From Microbacterium oxydans (lineage in GTDB: Bacteria; Actinomycetota; Actinomycetes; Actinomycetales; Microbacteriaceae), in the NCBI RefSeq assembly GCF_026559675.1, contig NZ_CP092891.1, forward strand, positions 2,232,001-2,296,000: a stretch of DNA of 64,000 nt, written 5' to 3'. The notes under the pieces are model-generated. The model ran no database searches. It saw nothing but the letters and a program-made list of their open reading frames with translations, and had not been told where the DNA came from. Shown here piece after piece: positions 44,924 to 53,683 of this stretch; positions within the stretch are counted from its first letter, which is position 1, and each line of letters opens with the position of its first letter. Made by a program: the position numbers and the translations under genes.

Positions 44924-45868
44924 ATGACCCGCGCCGATCGCCTCATGCTGCTCGACACCGCCAGCCTCTACTTCCGCGCCTTCTACGGCGTCCCCGACAA
45001 GGTGACGGCCCCGGACGGTTCGCCGATCAACGCCGCGCGCGGTCTGCTCGACATCATCGCGAAGCTCGTCACCCTCTACGAGCCCACGCACGTGATCGCC
45101 TGCTGGGACGACGACTGGCGCCCGCAGTGGCGCGTCGATCTCATCCCGAGCTACAAGACCCACCGCGTGGTGGAGGTCGTGGCGAGCGGACCGGATGTCG
45201 AGGAGATCCCCGACCCGCTCGAGGCACAGATCCCCCTGATCCGCGAGACGCTCGCCGCGATCGGCATCCCCATCATCGGGGTGGCCGAGCACGAGGCGGA
45301 CGACGTCATCGGAACCCTCGCCACGAACGCCACGATGCCGGTCGACATCGTCACCGGCGACCGGGACCTGTTCCAGCTCGTCGACGACGCGCGCGACGTC
45401 AGGGTCATCTACACGGCGAAGGGCATGAGCAACCTGGAGATCGTGACCGACGCCACCGTCGTCGCGAAGTACAGCGTCCTCCCCTCGCAGTATGCGGACT
45501 TCGCCACCATGCGCGGCGATGCATCCGACGGGCTGCCCGGCGTCGCCGGAGTCGGCGAGAAGACGGCGGCCACTCTCCTGCAGACGCACAGCGACCTGGA
45601 CGGTATCCGCGCTGCGGCCGAAGCCGGCGAAGGGATGAGCGCCGGGGTCCGCGCGAAGCTGCTGGCGGCGACCGCCTATCTCGACGTCGCACCGACCGTC
45701 GTCGCGGTCGCCACCTCGCTTCCGATCAGCGCGCCCGATGTGCCCCTGCACGTGCTCGATCCCGCCGAGGCGGACGCGGCGACCGCCCTCGCCGAGAAGT
45801 GGAACCTCGGCGGTTCGATGGCCCGGGCGGTCGCGGCCGTCTCGAACGCCGCCCTGCCCGCGAGCTGA
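44924..45868 (+). CDS. Stand-alone 5'-3' exonuclease (PolA N-terminal type)
   Basis: This 314-residue flap-endonuclease-like protein corresponds to the nuclease domain of DNA polymerase I without polymerase. Metal-binding acidic motifs are LMLLDTASLYFRAFYG, WDDDWRPQWRVDLIPSYKTH, EHEADDVIGTLA and VDIVTGDRDLFQLVDD. The helix-three-turn-helix is GDASDGLPGVAGVGEKTAAT. Expected role: removal of RNA primers or flaps. A separate exonuclease is common in actinobacteria in addition to PolA. The start is an ATG 32 bases after the PKD gene stop. It converges on a PHP-domain gene. Confidence 0.9.
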   Translation: MTRADRLMLLDTASLYFRAFYGVPDKVTAPDGSPINAARGLLDIIAKLVTLYEPTHVIACWDDDWRPQWRVDLIPSYKTHRVVEVVASGPDVEEIPDPLEAQIPLIRETLAAIGIPIIGVAEHEADDVIGTLATNATMPVDIVTGDRDLFQLVDDARDVRVIYTAKGMSNLEIVTDATVVAKYSVLPSQYADFATMRGDASDGLPGVAGVGEKTAATLLQTHSDLDGIRAAAEAGEGMSAGVRAKLLAATAYLDVAPTVVAVATSLPISAPDVPLHVLDPAEADAATALAEKWNLGGSMARAVAAVSNAALPAS

Positions 45869-45885
45869 CCGCATTCAGCGGCGGA

Positions 45886-46872
45886 TCACTCTGCCCAGGC
45901 CAGCAGACGCGAGAGACCCCAGGTCGTCACGATGCGCGCTGCGGGGATCCCGGCCCGCTCGGCGCGCTCGGCGCCATGATCCAGCAGCGAGAGCTGTCCC
46001 GGCGCATGGGCGTCCGAGTCGATCGAGAACAGGCATCCGGCCTCGAGGGCGATGGCGATCAGCTCGTCCGGCGGGTCCTGCCGTTCCGGCCGCGAGTTGA
46101 TCTCGACCGCGACGCCGTTCTCGGCACACGCCGCGAACACCGCGGCGGCGTCGAACTCCGACGGCGACCGGGTGCCGCGATCCCCCTGAACGAGACGCCC
46201 CGTGCAGTGTCCGAGGACGTTCACCCGCGGATGCGACACCGCGGCGATCATCCGGGCCGTCATCGGACGGGCATCCATGCGCAGCTGGGAATGCACGGAC
46301 GCCACGACGATGTCGAGTTCACCGAGGAGGTCGTCCTCCTGGTCGAGTCGGCCGTCCTCCAGGATGTCGACCTCGATCCCCGCGAGGAGCGTGAAACCGT
46401 CACCGGACTCCGCGCGCACCAACGGGATCTGCTCGCGGAGCCGCTCGGCGGACAGCCCCCGCGCGACGCGGAGACGAGGAGAGTGGTCCGTGATCGCCTG
46501 GTACTCATGGCCCTGTGCCCGCGCGGCGGCGGCCATGACCGCGATCGGCGTCGTGCCGTCCGACCAGTCGGTGTGGGCATGCAGATCGCCGCGCAGCTTG
46601 GCTCGGAGTGCCGACACCCGCTCGGGTTCGACGTCGCCGCGCAACTCCACCAGGTAGTCGGGGACCTCCCCGGCCTGCGCCTGACGGATCACCGCGAACG
46701 TGGATTCGCCGATCCCCTTGGCCGCGCGCAGCCGCGTGGGATCGGCCCGGACGTCGTCCGGGAGATCCTGCAGCGTCGCTGCGGCCTGGCGGAACGCCTT
46801 CGCCCGATACCGCGACGCCCGCTCCCGCTCCAGGAGGGAGGCGATCTCCAGCAGGGCGTCGACGGGGTCCAT
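45886..46872 (-). CDS. Helix-hairpin-helix / PHP domain protein (PolX C-terminal-like phosphoesterase)
   Basis: 328 residues. The N-terminal about 90 residues match the helix-hairpin-helix part of family X polymerases (RYRAKAFRQAAATLQDLPDD, RAAKGIGESTFAVIRQAQAG). The polymerase palm is missing, and the chain continues into a PHP metal-dependent phosphoesterase: DLHAHTDWSDG, YQAITDHSPRL, LLAGIEVDILEDG, VVASVHSQLRM and FSIDSDAHA. PHP domains of PolX are 3'-5' exonucleases or 3'-phosphatases, so a DNA-end repair role is likely. ATG at 46872, 2 bases after the trpD stop, so co-transcribed with trpD. Confidence 0.88.
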   Translation of the reverse strand: MDPVDALLEIASLLERERASRYRAKAFRQAAATLQDLPDDVRADPTRLRAAKGIGESTFAVIRQAQAGEVPDYLVELRGDVEPERVSALRAKLRGDLHAHTDWSDGTTPIAVMAAAARAQGHEYQAITDHSPRLRVARGLSAERLREQIPLVRAESGDGFTLLAGIEVDILEDGRLDQEDDLLGELDIVVASVHSQLRMDARPMTARMIAAVSHPRVNVLGHCTGRLVQGDRGTRSPSEFDAAAVFAACAENGVAVEINSRPERQDPPDELIAIALEAGCLFSIDSDAHAPGQLSLLDHGAERAERAGIPAARIVTTWGLSRLLAWAE

Positions 46873-46874
46873 GG

Positions 46875-47945
46875 TCACTCCTGCGGCGTCGACAGCTCGC
46901 GACTCACGCCGATCCACTGATCGAGCTTCGCCAGCGCACGGCCGTCGTCGACGGCTGCGGCGGCCTTGTCGTAGCCATCGCGCAGACGCTCGAGGATCGG
47001 CCGCTGCACCTGGCCGGCGTCCTGCGACAGCTCGAACGCGACGATGCCCGCTGCGGCGTTGAGCAGCACGATGTCCCGCACGGCGCCCGTCTCGCCCGCC
47101 AGCGTCCGCCGGAGCACGTCCGCGTTGTGCTGCGGCGAACCGCCGATGAGGTCCGCGAGGTCCGCGACCGGGATGCCGAGGTCGCGCGGGTCGAGGTCGT
47201 GCTCGTGGATGTCTCCGCGCGTGACCTCCCAGATCCGGCTGTGCCCGGTCGTGGTCAGCTCATCGAGTCCGTCATCGCCGCGGAAGACGAGGGCCGTCGC
47301 GCCGCGGGTCCGGAAGACGCCGGTGATCAGCGGGACGCGCTCGATCTGCGCCACGCCGACCGCGTTGGCCTCGGCGCGCGCAGGATTGCACAGCGGGCCG
47401 AGCATGTTGAAGACCGTGGGCACACCGAGCTCCGCGCGGACGGACCCCGCGTGCTTGAACCCGGGATGGAACGCGCCGGCCCAGGCGAACGTGATGCCGG
47501 TGCGATCGAGGATGGATGCGACGGCAGCGGGGTCGAGCGACAGCTCGAGGCCGAGCGCGCCGAGCACGTCGGACGAACCGGAGGCGGAGCTGGCCGCGCG
47601 GTTGCCGTGCTTGACGACCGGGACGCCTGTGGCGCCGATGATGATCGCCGCGGTGGTGGAGACGTTCACGGTTCCGACGCGATCGCCGCCGGTCCCGACG
47701 ATGTCGAGCACGTCGGGCGAGACGGGCAGCGGCACGGCGGCCTCGAGGATCGCGTCGCGGAAGCCGACGATCTCATCGATCGTCTCGCCCTTGGCGCGGA
47801 GCGCGACGAGGAAGCCCGCGAGCTGAGCCTCGCTCACACTCCCCTGCATGATCTGACGCATCGCCCACGTGGACTCCCAGACGCTGAGGTCACGACGCTC
47901 CAGCAACGAGGTGAGCAGGTCGGACCAGGTCAGGGAATCAGCCAT
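46875..47945 (-). CDS. trpD: Anthranilate phosphoribosyltransferase
   Basis: A 356-residue enzyme of tryptophan synthesis that joins anthranilate to PRPP. The PRPP-binding DIVGTGGDRVGTVNVSTTAA, the anthranilate-tunnel KHGNRAASSASGSSDVLGAL, FAWAGAFHPGFKHAGSVRAE and FNMLGPLCNPARAE are all intact. I chose the ATG at 47945 (MADSLTWSDLL) over upstream starts because homologues begin there. It is isolated from the other trp genes and divergent from ctaE, an arrangement also known from mycobacteria. It is followed closely by the PHP protein gene. Confidence 0.96.
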   Translation of the reverse strand: MADSLTWSDLLTSLLERRDLSVWESTWAMRQIMQGSVSEAQLAGFLVALRAKGETIDEIVGFRDAILEAAVPLPVSPDVLDIVGTGGDRVGTVNVSTTAAIIIGATGVPVVKHGNRAASSASGSSDVLGALGLELSLDPAAVASILDRTGITFAWAGAFHPGFKHAGSVRAELGVPTVFNMLGPLCNPARAEANAVGVAQIERVPLITGVFRTRGATALVFRGDDGLDELTTTGHSRIWEVTRGDIHEHDLDPRDLGIPVADLADLIGGSPQHNADVLRRTLAGETGAVRDIVLLNAAAGIVAFELSQDAGQVQRPILERLRDGYDKAAAAVDDGRALAKLDQWIGVSRELSTPQE

Positions 47946-48054
47946 GTGTGCGATCCTATCGGCGCGGAGAAAACATGCAGATGCTTCCGAGCGCATGTGC
48001 ACTCCACGCCCATCCCTTGTTTCCCGCGGATTCACCGGGTATTCGCAGTGTTTT

Positions 48055-48070
48055 CTTAGGGTCCCCTAAG
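48055..48070. promoter_or_regulatory. Inverted repeat in the trpD-ctaE divergent promoter region
   Basis: CTTAGGG-TC-CCCTAAG is a perfect 7-base inverted repeat with a 2-base spacer, 67 bases upstream of the ctaE start. The TTAGG/CCTAA half sites recall DtxR/IdeR boxes, but the spacing (14 rather than 19 bases) does not fit that consensus. Likely a regulator site for the respiratory operon; the protein is unknown. Confidence 0.5.
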
Positions 48071-48137
48071 TCATCGACGGGCGAATCGAAGGCCGTCGGT
48101 GCAAGAATCACGCCCGAGGATCGGCCATAATGGAGGG

Positions 48138-48791
48138 GTGACGACCTCAGCGACGTATGCCCCGGCGGCGAGAACGATTAAGCGGCCCAACCCGGTAGCT
48201 GTCGGCACCATTGTGTGGCTCGGCAGTGAGGTGATGTTCTTCGCGGGACTCTTCGCGATCTACTTCACCCTCCGCAGCACCTCCCCGGAGCTGTGGGCCG
48301 ACCGGACCGAGCTGCTGAACGTCCCGTTCGCCGCAGTCAACACAGCCATCCTGGTGCTCTCCTCGTTCACGTGCCAGATGGGCGTGTTCGCGGCGGAAGA
48401 CCTGCAGCCGTACAAGATCGGCAAGGGCCAGAAGAACGGCGCCGGACGCCGTCGCCTCTTCGGCTGGGGCATGGTGGAGTGGTTCTTCCTCACCTTCGCC
48501 CTCGGCGCGATCTTCGTCTCCGGCCAGGTCTGGGAGTACGCCCAGCTCGTCGCTGAAGGCATGCCGATCAACGCCGACTCGTACGCCTCCGCGTTCTACC
48601 TGACGACCGGCTTCCACGCCCTGCACGTCACCGGTGGCCTGGTCGCGTTCCTGCTCGTCATCGGCCGCGCGTACGCCGTCAAGAACTTCCGGCACAAAGA
48701 GGCGACCTCCTCGATCGTGGTGTCCTACTACTGGCACTTCGTCGACGTCGTCTGGATCGTGCTGTTCCTCGTTATCTACTTCCTGAAATAA
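48138..48791 (+). CDS. ctaE: Cytochrome c oxidase subunit III
   Basis: A 217-residue membrane protein with five predicted helices ([98 protein letters not shown]). The family signature FHALHVTGG and the terminal [11 protein letters not shown] are clear. It starts with GTG at 48138. A CATAAT hexamer ends 6 bases upstream and GGAGG is almost touching, so the message may be leaderless. First gene of ctaE-qcrC-qcrA-qcrB, the standard actinobacterial order for the bcc-aa3 supercomplex. Confidence 0.96.
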   Translation: MTTSATYAPAARTIKRPNPVAVGTIVWLGSEVMFFAGLFAIYFTLRSTSPELWADRTELLNVPFAAVNTAILVLSSFTCQMGVFAAEDLQPYKIGKGQKNGAGRRRLFGWGMVEWFFLTFALGAIFVSGQVWEYAQLVAEGMPINADSYASAFYLTTGFHALHVTGGLVAFLLVIGRAYAVKNFRHKEATSSIVVSYYWHFVDVVWIVLFLVIYFLK

Positions 48792-48811
48792 GAGCGGAGC
48801 TGATCCCCGAG

Positions 48812-49612
48812 ATGGCACGAGAGAAGAAGCGCCGTTCCAGCGGTCGTCGCAGCCCTTTGGCGGCGGCCGCGCTCATCGGAGCAGGCCTCATGATCACCGG
48901 CGCTGTGTACGCCGGTGCGTCCGCGGCGTTCGCTGCGACCGACACGCAGACCGCATCGACCCAGCTGACCGTCGAAGACGGCAAGAAGCTATTCCAGGCG
49001 AACTGCGCCACCTGCCACGGCCTCGACCTGCAGGGAACCGCCAACGGACCGAGCCTCTACGGCGTCGGCGAGCTGGCGACCGAGTTCCAGCTGTCGACCG
49101 GACGCATGCCCCTGCAGATGCAGGGACCGCAGGCGCCCCAGAAGGCACCGCAGTTCACCGAGGACCAGATCCTCGCGATCTCGTCCTTCGTGCAGTCGGA
49201 GGCCCCCGGCCCGACCTTCCCCGCTGACCGCATCCTCGACGGAGAGGGCGACGTCGCACACGGCGCCGAGCTCTTCCGTGTGAACTGCGCCATGTGCCAC
49301 AACGTGGCCGCGGCCGGCGGTGCGCTCACCGAGGGCAAGTACGCCCCGGCCCTGACCGAGACCAGCGCGCTGCACATCTACGCGGCCATGGTCACCGGCC
49401 CGCAGAACATGCCGGTCTTCGGCGACATGAACCTGTCCGACGAGGACAAGCGCGACATCATCTCGGCTCTGCTCTTCCAGCAGCAGTCCGTGCAGATCGG
49501 CGGATTCTCGCTCGGTTCGCTCGGACCGGTCTCCGAGGGCCTGTTCGTCTGGATCTTCGGAATCGGCGCACTCGTCGCCGTCACCGTGTGGATCACGGCG
49601 AAGTCCAACTGA
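48812..49612 (+). CDS. qcrC: Cytochrome bc1 complex diheme cytochrome c subunit
   Basis: A 266-residue membrane-anchored cytochrome. The N-terminal membrane segment is about residues 16-41. Two heme c sites follow, CATCH at residues 65-69 and CAMCH at 159-163. The axial Met candidates lie in TGRMPLQMQ and GPQNMPVFGD, and a C-terminal membrane helix is GLFVWIFGIGALVAVTVWI. The diheme QcrC replaces separate soluble cytochrome c in actinobacteria and passes electrons directly to the aa3 oxidase. It starts 20 bases after ctaE in the same operon. Confidence 0.97.
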   Translation: MAREKKRRSSGRRSPLAAAALIGAGLMITGAVYAGASAAFAATDTQTASTQLTVEDGKKLFQANCATCHGLDLQGTANGPSLYGVGELATEFQLSTGRMPLQMQGPQAPQKAPQFTEDQILAISSFVQSEAPGPTFPADRILDGEGDVAHGAELFRVNCAMCHNVAAAGGALTEGKYAPALTETSALHIYAAMVTGPQNMPVFGDMNLSDEDKRDIISALLFQQQSVQIGGFSLGSLGPVSEGLFVWIFGIGALVAVTVWITAKSN

Positions 49613-49648
49613 CGCTTATTCATCGAAGAGGAACGTACGAGGAGCACC

Positions 49649-50725
49649 ATGGCACACGACGACGACTCGCAGGCTCTTGACAGGGCCTACCAGCCCTCTC
49701 CGGGGCTGGGTGTCGCAGTCAGCGATCCCGTGCAGAACCCCGGCCTTCCGCCGCACCGCGAGCGGATGACCGACAAGGACCCGCGCGCTGAGAAGGCCGC
49801 TGTCCGCACCGTCTACACGCTGTTCTACCTCTCGCTCGCGGGAAGCATCTGGGCGGTCGCCGCCTACATGCTGTTCCCGATCGAGAGCGGCGCGCTCATC
49901 GACATCCGGCAGAACAACCTCTTCATCGGTCTCGGTATCGCTCTCGCGCTGCTGGCCCTCGGCATCGGTGCGATCCACTGGTCCAAGGCGCTCATGTCCG
50001 ACAAGGAGTTCATCGAGCACCGCCACCCCACCCGTGGCAAGGACGCGACCCGCGAGGCGGCCATCCAGGCCTTCGCCGACGCGAACGAGGAGTCCGGTTT
50101 CGGCCGTCGCACGGTCATCCGCAACTCGTTGTTCGCCGCCATCGTCGCCTCGATCATCCCGGGCGTCGCGCTGTTCCGCGGTCTCGCCCCTCACTCCACG
50201 CCGGAGGACCCCACCGCGGGTGACCCGGTCGTGCTGCTCAAGCACACGATGTGGGAGAAGGGCGCCCGCCTGGTCCGCGACCCCGACGGCACGCCCATCC
50301 GTGCCGCGGACGTCACGATCGGCTCCGCGTTCCACGTGATCCCCGAAGAGCTCGCGACCCTCAGCCACCACGACGGCTACCTCGAGGAGAAGGCCAAGGC
50401 CATCGTGCTGATGATGCGCCTGCGCCCCGAGCAGCTGATCGAGGCCGAGGACCGCAAGGACTGGTCCTACGACGGCATCGTCGCGTACTCCAAGGTCTGC
50501 ACGCACGTCGGTTGCCCCGTGGCACTGTACGAGCAGCAGACTCACCACCTGCTGTGCCCGTGCCACCAGTCGCAGTTCGACGTCACGGACCACGCAAAGG
50601 TCATCTTCGGCCCGGCGGCTCGTCCGCTGCCGCAGCTGCCCATCACCGTCGATGACGAGGGCTACCTGGTCGCACGCAGCGACTTCAAGGAACCCGTCGG
50701 CCCGAGCTTCTGGGAGCGCCATTGA
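49649..50725 (+). CDS. qcrA: Cytochrome bc1 complex Rieske iron-sulfur subunit
   Basis: A 358-residue protein with three N-terminal membrane helices (about residues 55-75, 90-108 and 150-172), as in actinobacterial QcrA, and a C-terminal Rieske domain. Cluster ligands are in CTHVGC (C284, H286) and CPCHQS (C303, H306); C289 and C305 can form the stabilising disulfide. It transfers electrons from menaquinol to the QcrC hemes. It lies 36 bases after qcrC. Its stop overlaps the TTG start of qcrB. Confidence 0.97.
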   Translation: MAHDDDSQALDRAYQPSPGLGVAVSDPVQNPGLPPHRERMTDKDPRAEKAAVRTVYTLFYLSLAGSIWAVAAYMLFPIESGALIDIRQNNLFIGLGIALALLALGIGAIHWSKALMSDKEFIEHRHPTRGKDATREAAIQAFADANEESGFGRRTVIRNSLFAAIVASIIPGVALFRGLAPHSTPEDPTAGDPVVLLKHTMWEKGARLVRDPDGTPIRAADVTIGSAFHVIPEELATLSHHDGYLEEKAKAIVLMMRLRPEQLIEAEDRKDWSYDGIVAYSKVCTHVGCPVALYEQQTHHLLCPCHQSQFDVTDHAKVIFGPAARPLPQLPITVDDEGYLVARSDFKEPVGPSFWERH

Positions 50726-52536
50726 GCACCGCAACGCTGTCCAAAGAGGACAAGGACACCAAGGCGCCGCTCGGCGGACGCTTCGTGGGTGCCGCGTCGA
50801 ACTACATCGATGAGCGCACCAGCCTCTCCGGCTTCGTCAAGGAGCTCGGACGCAAGATCTTCCCCGACCACTGGTCGTTCATGCTCGGCGAGATCGCGCT
50901 GTGGAGCTTCGTCGTCGTGTTCCTCTCCGGAACCTTCCTGACGTTCTTCTTCCAGGCGTCCATGGTCGAGACGCACTACACCGGCGCCTACGCTCCGATG
51001 CGCGGCATCGAGATGTCCGCCGCGCTGGAGTCGTCGCTGCACATCTCGTTCGACCTGCGCGGTGGTCTCCTGGTCCGCCAGATCCACCACTGGGCCGCGC
51101 TCGTGTTCATCGCCGGCATCGGCGTGCACATGCTTCGCGTGTTCTTCACGGGTGCCTTCCGCAAGCCGCGCGAGCTGAACTGGGTGATCGGCTTCATCCT
51201 GTTCATCCTCGCGATGGCCGAGGGCTTCACGGGCTACTCGCTCCCCGACGACCTGCTCTCGGGTAACGGCCTCCGCATCATCGACGGCATGATCAAGGGT
51301 CTCCCGCTGATCGGCACCTGGACCTCGTTCCTCCTCTTCGGCGGCGAGTTCCCCGGTACCGACATCGTCGGACGCCTGTACACGCTGCACATCCTGCTCC
51401 TGCCGATGCTCGTCATCGCGCTGATCGTCGTGCACCTGATGCTCATGATCATCAACAAGCACACGCAGTTCGCCGGCCCCGGCCGCACGAACGACAACGT
51501 CGTGGGCTACCCGATGATGCCGGTGTACATGTCCAAGATGGGCGGCTACCTGTTCATCGTCTTCGGCACCATCGTGCTGATCGCGACGTTCTTCCAGATC
51601 AACCCGATCTGGAACTACGGCCCGTACGACCCCTCCCCTGTTTCCGCCGGTACCCAGCCCGACTGGTACATCGGATTCGCCGACGGTGCGCTGCGACTGG
51701 CTCCGTCGAACTGGGACATCGTGTTCCTGAACCACACCTGGTCGTTCGGAATCATCGCCCCGGTCCTGGTCCTCGGTCTGTTCATCGTCGCCGTCGCGAT
51801 CTACCCCTTCATCGAGGCATGGGTCACGGGCGACAAGCGCGAGCACCACATCGCCCAGCGTCCGCGCAACGCGGCGACGCGTACCGCGATCGGTGTCGCC
51901 GGTGTCATCTTCTACGCAGTCCTGTGGGCCGCGGCCTCCTCCGACCTCATCGCGACGCACTTCATGCTCACGATGGAGGGCGTCATCCACACGCTCCAGG
52001 CTCTGCTCTTCCTGGGCCCGATCCTCGGCTACTTCGTCACGAAGCGCATCTGCATCGCGCTGCAGAAGAAGGACCGCGAGATCGTGCTGCACGGCTTCGA
52101 GTCCGGCCGCATCGTCCGCCTCCCCGGCGGCGAGTTCATCGAGGTGCACCAGCCGGTCGACAAGTACGACCGGTGGAAGCTCATCGACGTCGACGGCTAC
52201 GAGCCCCTCGTGGTGCGTCCGAACGCCAAGGGTCGTATCCCGTGGACGGAGAACCTCCGTTCCTCGATCTCCCGCTGGTTCTTCGAAGACCGTCTCGCGC
52301 CGCTCACGCAGGCCGAGGTCGAGGCCGCCGATGCACACCAGCACCACGTCACGGCTCACAACGACGAGACCGAGGTCGCCGAGATCCAGGGTGCTCACGA
52401 GCGCGCCGGTTTCCCGGACGCCCCGCTCACGGTCGATGAGACCCACGTGGACGAGACGCCGAACACCCCGAGCACCGTGATCGCCACGGAGCCGGTGAAG
52501 AAGCCTCGTAACAAGAAGTCGGAGGATGGCGAGTAG
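50722..52536 (+). CDS. qcrB: Cytochrome bc1 complex cytochrome b subunit
   Basis: This 604-residue membrane protein holds the b hemes and the menaquinol sites. Heme-ligand helices include LLVRQIHHWAALVFIAGIGV with MLRVFFTGAFRKPRELNW, and LYTLHILLLPMLVIALIVVH. The Qo-site region is seen in INPIWNYGPYDPSPVSAG (PDWY follows). A long C-terminal cytoplasmic extension (after about residue 470) is acidic and typical of actinobacteria. It starts with TTG at 50722, overlapping the qcrA stop (TTGA). A strong terminator follows at 52554-52589. QcrB is the target of the Q203 class of inhibitors in mycobacteria. Confidence 0.97.
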   Translation: MSTATLSKEDKDTKAPLGGRFVGAASNYIDERTSLSGFVKELGRKIFPDHWSFMLGEIALWSFVVVFLSGTFLTFFFQASMVETHYTGAYAPMRGIEMSAALESSLHISFDLRGGLLVRQIHHWAALVFIAGIGVHMLRVFFTGAFRKPRELNWVIGFILFILAMAEGFTGYSLPDDLLSGNGLRIIDGMIKGLPLIGTWTSFLLFGGEFPGTDIVGRLYTLHILLLPMLVIALIVVHLMLMIINKHTQFAGPGRTNDNVVGYPMMPVYMSKMGGYLFIVFGTIVLIATFFQINPIWNYGPYDPSPVSAGTQPDWYIGFADGALRLAPSNWDIVFLNHTWSFGIIAPVLVLGLFIVAVAIYPFIEAWVTGDKREHHIAQRPRNAATRTAIGVAGVIFYAVLWAAASSDLIATHFMLTMEGVIHTLQALLFLGPILGYFVTKRICIALQKKDREIVLHGFESGRIVRLPGGEFIEVHQPVDKYDRWKLIDVDGYEPLVVRPNAKGRIPWTENLRSSISRWFFEDRLAPLTQAEVEAADAHQHHVTAHNDETEVAEIQGAHERAGFPDAPLTVDETHVDETPNTPSTVIATEPVKKPRNKKSEDGE

Positions 52537-52553
52537 TCGCCACTCCCCCTCTT

Positions 52554-52589
52554 GAAGAAGGCCTCGTCCCTGCGGACGGGGCCTTCTTC
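52554..52589 (+). terminator. Terminator of the ctaE-qcrCAB operon
   Basis: A 16-base-pair stem (GAAGAAGGCCTCGTCC with GGACGGGGCCTTCTTC, one G-U type pair) around CTGC, 17 bases after the qcrB stop. Confidence 0.88.
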
Positions 52590-52616
52590 GTCACCCCTCA
52601 ATGAAAGGATCGAACC

Positions 52617-53027
52617 ATGTCTTCCGTCGTCCAGCTGATCCGTTCCGAAAGCCTCGCCGACACCCCCTACGCCTATGCTGCGACGGCGCCCGCCGGATCC
52701 CGGCTGATCTTCCTCGCAGGCGCCTGCCCCCTCAACGACGATGGCACCACGGCCGCGCCCGGTGACTACGCGGCCCAGGCAGCACGCTGCGTCGAGACGC
52801 TGAAGGGCGCCCTGGAGGTCTCCGGAGCGACTCTCACGGACGTGATCAGCACGCGCGTCCTCGTGGCCTCCTCCGCGCAGGCAGACCTCGTGACGGCGTG
52901 GGACGTCATCCATGCCGCGTTCGGCGATCACGATGTGCCGAGCACCCTCCTGGGCGTCACCGTCCTCGGATACGACGACCAGCTCGTCGAGATCGAGGCG
53001 ATCGCCGCCGTCGCCGCGGAGTCATGA
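52617..53027 (+). CDS. RidA-family protein
   Basis: A 136-residue protein of the RidA/YjgF fold, which hydrolyses reactive enamine/imine intermediates. Motifs are PYAYAATAPAGSRLIFLAGA at residues 17-36, AQAARCVETLKGALEVSGAT and the C-terminal LGYDDQLVEIEAIAAV. The conserved catalytic Arg of classic RidA (in a C-x-R-x-x-V context) is not obvious; ISTRVLVASS is the nearest, so subgroup and substrate are uncertain. AAAGGA lies 7 bases before the ATG. Its stop overlaps the next gene (ATGA). Confidence 0.85.
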   Translation: MSSVVQLIRSESLADTPYAYAATAPAGSRLIFLAGACPLNDDGTTAAPGDYAAQAARCVETLKGALEVSGATLTDVISTRVLVASSAQADLVTAWDVIHAAFGDHDVPSTLLGVTVLGYDDQLVEIEAIAAVAAES

Positions 53028-53602
53028 CGGACATCGAGGTCCGCCCGGCGGGCCCCGCCGATGAGGCTGCGACCGAGCAGATCGAGATCGAAGCGGATGC
53101 CCTGCTCGTGGAACGCTTCGGAGCCGAGGACTGGCCTCCGCCCACTCCCCCGCACGAGCGCACGATCACGCCCGGATTCGTCCTCGTCGCAGCGACGCAG
53201 GACACGGAGACGCGGGACACGGAGACGCGAGACGCGGGCACAGAAGGCACGGAGGCGCGAGACGACGGAGCCGCTCCTCACCTGGTCGTCGGATTCGTGC
53301 ACGTTCTGGAGCTCGACGGGCACGCCCACCTCGAGCAGCTCTCCGTCCTCCCGGCGTTCGGTCGACGGGGAATCGGCCGGCGACTCGTCGAAGCCGCACT
53401 CGCCGAAGCTCGGGAACGCGGGCACACGGAGATCACGCTCCGCACCTATGCCGAGGTTCCGTGGAACGCGCCGTTCTACGCCTCCTGCGGGTTCGTCGTG
53501 ACGGAGCCGGACACCCCGCTGCACCAGGAACTCGTTCGCACCGAGGCGGCGCTCGGCCTCTTCGCCTACGGTCCGCGCGTGCAGATGACCGCCGCCCTCT
53601 GA
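53024..53602 (+). CDS. GNAT-family N-acetyltransferase with internal repeat insert
   Basis: A 192-residue acetyltransferase. The acetyl-CoA-binding core is HLEQLSVLPAFGRRGIGRRL (motif A), and motif B has VPWNAPFYASCGFVV. Between the first strands and the core, residues 60-79 are a low-complexity run of TETRD-like units encoded by four 15-base tandem repeats (53201-53260). Without this insert the length matches an ordinary GNAT protein. The ATG overlaps the RidA gene stop (ATGA). The substrate is unknown. Confidence 0.87.
   Translation: MTDIEVRPAGPADEAATEQIEIEADALLVERFGAEDWPPPTPPHERTITPGFVLVAATQDTETRDTETRDAGTEGTEARDDGAAPHLVVGFVHVLELDGHAHLEQLSVLPAFGRRGIGRRLVEAALAEARERGHTEITLRTYAEVPWNAPFYASCGFVVTEPDTPLHQELVRTEAALGLFAYGPRVQMTAAL
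53201..53260 (+). repeat. Four 15-base tandem repeats inside the GNAT gene
   Basis: Unit GACACGGAGACGCGR. Copies 1 and 2 differ by one base; copies 3 and 4 are degenerate. The translation is DTETR DTETR DAGTE GTEAR. Since 15 is a multiple of three, copy-number change would keep the frame. Confidence 0.85.
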
Positions 53603-53683
53603 GTCCGCATCCTGACCGCATTCGAACGCACGTCGACGGGAATCCGCTGCGTCGCCCTCGCGGCGTGACTCTAGGCTGAGTGG

